Positions 61,001 to 64,000 of a stretch of 64,000 bases of DNA are shown here, one piece after another; the stretch's first letter is position 1, and each line of letters starts with the position of its first letter. The DNA comes from Myrica gale (lineage: Eukaryota > Streptophyta > Magnoliopsida > Fagales > Myricaceae). Below the pieces are notes generated by a model, which saw nothing but the letters and a program-made list of their open reading frames with translations, had not been told where the DNA came from and did not search any database. The DNA is taken from positions 2,710,501 through 2,774,500 of the forward strand of contig OZ005619.1 of NCBI GenBank assembly GCA_963930655.1. Direction: 5' to 3'. The position numbers and the translations under genes were made by a program.

Positions 61001-62180
61001 TCAAATATATCCACTATGCTTTTACATTATTATCATTGCATCAGATCAACTTGTAATTGTTAAACATTATCTATATATGGACAAAATAGAAGGACCATGA
61101 AACTAAGCACCTTTCCCGAAATGGAAATGAACAAAATACCTGCTACGAATTTGATATCCCCCACTTTAATTGAACTACCCCAGCAAACAAATTAATTAGG
61201 AGTCAATTGCGCTTTCTATTTCTGGCCAAAATTCAATGTTTGTCGACCTAGAAAAATTGCCCTAATTGGAGTTTACTATAATGTGTACAAGCATGATGGA
61301 AAACTTAAGTTGCTTGAGTGGGAAGCATCAATCTTGTTCCCTATCGGTTCTATCTACTACTAAGTTTGTTTTCGACATTGGTGTTTCATATTTGAATTTC
61401 TTGATATAATTAATGCTTGAATTTGAGAAAGTTCAAAATAAGTCCTAATAATAAGGTTTTAATATTGTGTTTATGATAAGTTGTCTTCATTCAGCAAACA
61501 AATTAATGAATGAATGCACTTTAATTTTAAAGTAGTTTAGCAATGTCTTTTTTTTTTGTCTTTTGATTTTGTTAACTCGAAGTGTCGATTGTATTCATTA
61601 ATGTATTGGTTGAATGAATACGACCATTTATTAGGACTTAATTCATACACGTTCGAGCTACCCATTGTATGAAGTATGATGCAAACATTGAATTGATGCT
61701 AGAATACAAGTCTAATTTTATTCTTTGTTACAAAAATGTAGAACTTAAAAAAAATTAAAAACTATACTATACCCCTCAAACCACTATTTATTTGCTATTT
61801 GTCCTACAAATTAATTACTCACTCCTTTAGCAATTAATATCTTTAAATTACTTATCTAAATTTCCTATCACTAAGATTGTGTCATGTGTTCTATTTTCCA
61901 TGCATCTTAGTTATACTATATTACAAGAACAAATGATAATTTAAAGGGTCAAATTGGCGTGGTAATGGTAGTTTTGGTTTCATTGCAAAAGTGGTGATAT
62001 AGTTGTGGCTGATACAATCTAATTTTTTTCCAAAAAGAAAAAAGGCAGCAGCCGCAGCACCAAAGGATGATGTCGCACAGCACAGGGAGATAAAAATAAA
62101 AGCTACGAAGCGACAAGCGTGGGCGGTTCACATATCCAAGCCACCAAGGAGCATGATTGTAATTTCAAACCCTCCTTTGA
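58088..62180. other. intergenic DNA upstream of the ZF-HD gene
   Basis: No gene supported. It includes the ggatcgga-rich foldback-like stretch at 58905-59440, a duplicated cattcccgacgactttttt near 59760-59815, and AT-rich sequence. Short minus-strand frames near 58556 and 58792 show no motifs. Confidence 0.4.
58905..59440. repeat. foldback-like sequence rich in GATCCGA/TCGGATC
   Basis: Dense direct and inverted copies of tccgatcc / ggatcgga / ggtccggtt occur on both sides of an AT-rich centre (59060-59250), including the near-palindrome ccacttataagtgg at 58995-59008. This is the appearance of a degenerate foldback or simple-repeat element; ends and target duplication could not be defined. 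Confidence 0.4.
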
Positions 62181-62185
62181 TTCAA

Positions 62186-62192
62186 TATATAG
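62186..62192 (+). promoter_or_regulatory. candidate TATA box of the ZF-HD gene
   Basis: tatatag about 70 bp upstream of the chosen start codon, followed by a GA-rich leader (62236-62262). Use of this box would exclude the in-frame ATG at 62003 from the mRNA. Confidence 0.35.
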
Positions 62193-62260
62193 AATCATAC
62201 AAGCGAGAAACTAGAGCTTTGAGGAGATTAGTCATTAGAGAGGGAGAGACAGAGAGAGAG

Positions 62261-62824
62261 ATGGAGGGAGAGAACCCAAATGATCTATACAGAGAGTGTT
62301 TAAGAAACCATGCAGCCAGCCTCGGCAGCTACGCCACCGACGGCTGCGGGGAGTTCACGCTCGAGGACACCTCTCCAGGTAGCCTACTATGCGCAGCATG
62401 TGGCTGCCACCGCAACTTCCACCGGAAGGTGACGTATATACCCTCCCATCATGTCAGAGGAGTGAGCTGCAGCAGCCGTGGTCACGGCCGAGACCAAGAG
62501 GCCTCGGCCGACCTCATGGATTACAGTGGTGGAGGAGTTGGGCGGCAGGTGGTGATGCTGGAGCCGGGTGAGTCTATGGATAGGAGCTGCAGCAAGAAGA
62601 GGTTCAGGACGAAGTTCACACCAGATCAGAAGGAGAAGATGCTGGCGTTTGCGGAGAAGCTGGGGTGGAAGCTACAGAGGAAGGATCTAGAGGATGAGAT
62701 TGAGAGTTTCTGCAGAGGACTTGGGGTGAGTAGGCAGGTCTTCAAAGTGTGGATGCACAACCACAAAAACTCTTCCTCTTCGTCTTCTGCATCTACAGGC
62801 AATGTCTCATCCCTCACCCAGTAG
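62261..62824 (+). CDS. zinc-finger homeodomain (ZF-HD) transcription factor
   Basis: An intronless 187-residue frame, as usual for this family. The start at 62261 (MEGENPNDLYRECLRNHAAS) is chosen because homologous proteins begin just before the zinc finger and because 62003-62260, although open, reads as low-complexity leader. The ZF-HD dimerisation zinc finger spans about Y10-V57 (YRECLRNHAA, DGCGEF, CAACGCHRNFHRK). The homeodomain is at 112-170 (KKRFRTKFTPDQKEKMLAFA ... VSRQVFKVWMHNHKN) with the family's WMHN in helix 3 in place of the usual WFQN. A Ser-rich tail of 17 residues follows. ZF-HD proteins form homo- and heterodimers through the finger and bind ATTA-core DNA in the nucleus. Both domains are complete. 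The short length and compact linker place it among the smaller members; I do not assign an Arabidopsis number. Confidence 0.95.
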   Translation: MEGENPNDLYRECLRNHAASLGSYATDGCGEFTLEDTSPGSLLCAACGCHRNFHRKVTYIPSHHVRGVSCSSRGHGRDQEASADLMDYSGGGVGRQVVMLEPGESMDRSCSKKRFRTKFTPDQKEKMLAFAEKLGWKLQRKDLEDEIESFCRGLGVSRQVFKVWMHNHKNSSSSSSASTGNVSSLTQ

Positions 62825-63600
62825 TACCAGGAGAGACAGAGAGAGAGAGAGAGAGGGGGGAAAGAAAGTGAATAAATTTTATCTTGCTTTATTTTTTCAT
62901 ATCTTCTTATCCTTCGTTATTTTTTTTTCTCTAAAAACTGTGTTTGGTTGTAATTTATCCTTCTTTTCTATGAAAAAATATGCAGTACTCTGTGTTACTT
63001 CTTCTTCCTTTCCATTTCTCAACATTGTAAAGCATACATTTCCCAGCTGAAAAAGGGTTCATATATTATCTGCAGCTACTGACTGCTATCCAGGGATTAG
63101 GGGATGCTCACTGTCCTCCCATGAATGTTCATAAAAATTTGTGACATTTTGCTCTGATCTTTTAAGATTTCACTTTCGGTCTGTAACCGAAGGTAGCCAT
63201 TGCGATTTATCAGTAGTGTTGGACTTGGATCCAGTAGGTATTAATAAATACACCATTAATGAATTGTCTCAGGTTCTGGACAAGCTGATGATCTCACAGG
63301 ACACAGGCAGTCCTAATTCCCGTGCACGTTATATATTGTGTGAATCATAAATGGAAAGATGCAATAATATTGGACGCCTACCAACTCCGTGATCGTCTTT
63401 TAACTCATCGGTTCTTGATCTTTTCATAGAAAAGTAAACCACAAAGAGATATTGATGTTCATAACAAATGAAGTTCAGGAAAGGGTTGTGCTTTTATATA
63501 TTGGAGTATAAGTCAAAGTCATTTTTTTAGTAAGGGGGTTGGAGATTTTGATGTTAATAACAAATGAAGTTATAAGTCAAAGTCATTTTTTTAGGGGTTC
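62825..63600. other. 3' flank of the ZF-HD gene and intergenic DNA
   Basis: A (GA)n run directly follows the stop codon (about 62832-62857), then AT-rich 3' UTR-like sequence. A short frame at 63141-63350 has no recognised motif. A 30-bp direct repeat (gatgttaataacaaatgaag and flanks) occurs near 63450-63475 and 63549-63570. Confidence 0.4.
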
Positions 63601-63777
63601 GGATTCGGTCCCGACAATATGGGCCCGGATACGTCCGGACCCACGGTCGGGATCGAATCTCGCGAGCTCGTCGGACCTCTACATTAGAGGTTTGACCGGT
63701 AAGGTCGGAGAGACTCGCGAGATTCGATCCGACCGTGAGTCTAGACGTATCCGGACCCGTATTGTCTGACCAAATCC
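63601..63777. repeat. near-perfect foldback palindrome, 177 bp
   Basis: The left arm, 63601-63666 (ggattcggtcccgacaatat ... gatcgaatctcgcgag), pairs with the right arm, 63713-63777 (ctcgcgagattcgatccgac ... gtattgtctgaccaaatcc), with a 46-bp loop that itself holds cctctacattagagg. It is GC-rich compared with its surroundings, as in foldback MITEs. No target duplication was found. The sequence from 63778 to the window end shows no supported feature; a gttcgaatc stretch near 63853 is pol III B-box-like but isolated. Confidence 0.75.
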
Positions 63778-64000
63778 CACTCCTTTTTTTTAGCAGTGAG
63801 GTTGGGGGAATCTCCGGGCATTAACATAGGAGCACTCCGCTGTAAAATATCCTGTTCGAATCATACTACTGTCCAATGGGGCAAACCCGTCACCACATGT
63901 AGCACTGACAAGACACACCAGCAGGTCTCAACCAATTCAATAGCCTAAGTCAACCAAGTGGACTACAACCCTGTTAGCATAAGTCAACGTCATTTAATTC

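Noticed and set aside
62003..62260. In-frame upstream ATG extending the ZF-HD protein by 86 residues
   Set aside because: Low-complexity sequence without similarity to ZF-HD N-termini, upstream of a likely TATA box; the start at 62261 fits the family.
1..64000. CRISPR array, bacterial operons, organelle insertions, rRNA genes
   Set aside because: No regularly spaced identical repeats, no Shine-Dalgarno-linked gene clusters, and no recognisable rRNA or plastid/mitochondrial gene blocks were seen.

Overview
The window is nuclear DNA of a flowering plant, very probably a woody eudicot. It is AT-rich, its genes carry GT-AG introns, it contains plant-specific transcription factor families, and it is dense in plant-type transposons. 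There is no sign of bacterial or organelle operon structure, and I found no convincing tRNA, rRNA or CRISPR array. The exact species cannot be read from the sequence.

Layout. 1-4.8 kb: the 3' part of a seven-exon-or-longer plus-strand gene for a conserved protein I do not recognise, with a SINE-like insertion and a LINE relic in its introns. 6.2-9.0 kb: a 1.6-kb non-autonomous hAT element with an 8-bp target duplication, the relic of a CASP-like membrane protein gene, and a 242-bp foldback MITE with a 10-bp target duplication. 9.9-15.1 kb: a complete 5.2-kb Mutator-like element (MULE) with about 0.46-0.48-kb terminal inverted repeats and an intact 9-bp target duplication. It encodes a FAR1/MULE transposase on the minus strand and, convergent to it, an intact three-exon passenger gene on the plus strand. 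15-30 kb: gene-poor DNA with MITEs, tandem repeats and retroelement relics.

30.5-32.8 kb: an INDETERMINATE-DOMAIN (IDD14/15/16-type, SGR5-like) zinc-finger transcription factor gene. 33.7-40.8 kb: a very young Copia-type LTR retrotransposon with two 1,771-bp LTRs in which I saw no difference, a 5-bp target duplication, a tRNA-iMet primer site, and only an internally deleted gag (no protease, integrase or RT). 46.2-47.0 kb: a class I BASIC PENTACYSTEINE (GAGA-binding) gene on the minus strand. Its presumed promoter is occupied by a 1.5-kb inverted-repeat transposon carrying a small GRF zinc-finger gene (47.6-49.1 kb). 52.4-53.5 kb: another inverted-repeat element enclosing a GC-rich minisatellite in which a TATA-box-like motif recurs about every 147 bp. 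57.1-58.1 kb: a second copy of the hAT family. 62.3-62.8 kb: an intronless zinc-finger homeodomain (ZF-HD) transcription factor gene. 63.6-63.8 kb: a small palindromic foldback.

The host genes are three regulators (IDD, BPC, ZF-HD) and one unrecognised protein, scattered as single genes with no operon-like relation. Most of the remaining structure is transposon biology. The most unusual items are the MULE with its convergent passenger gene, the gag-only young retrotransposon, and the TATA-bearing minisatellite element.
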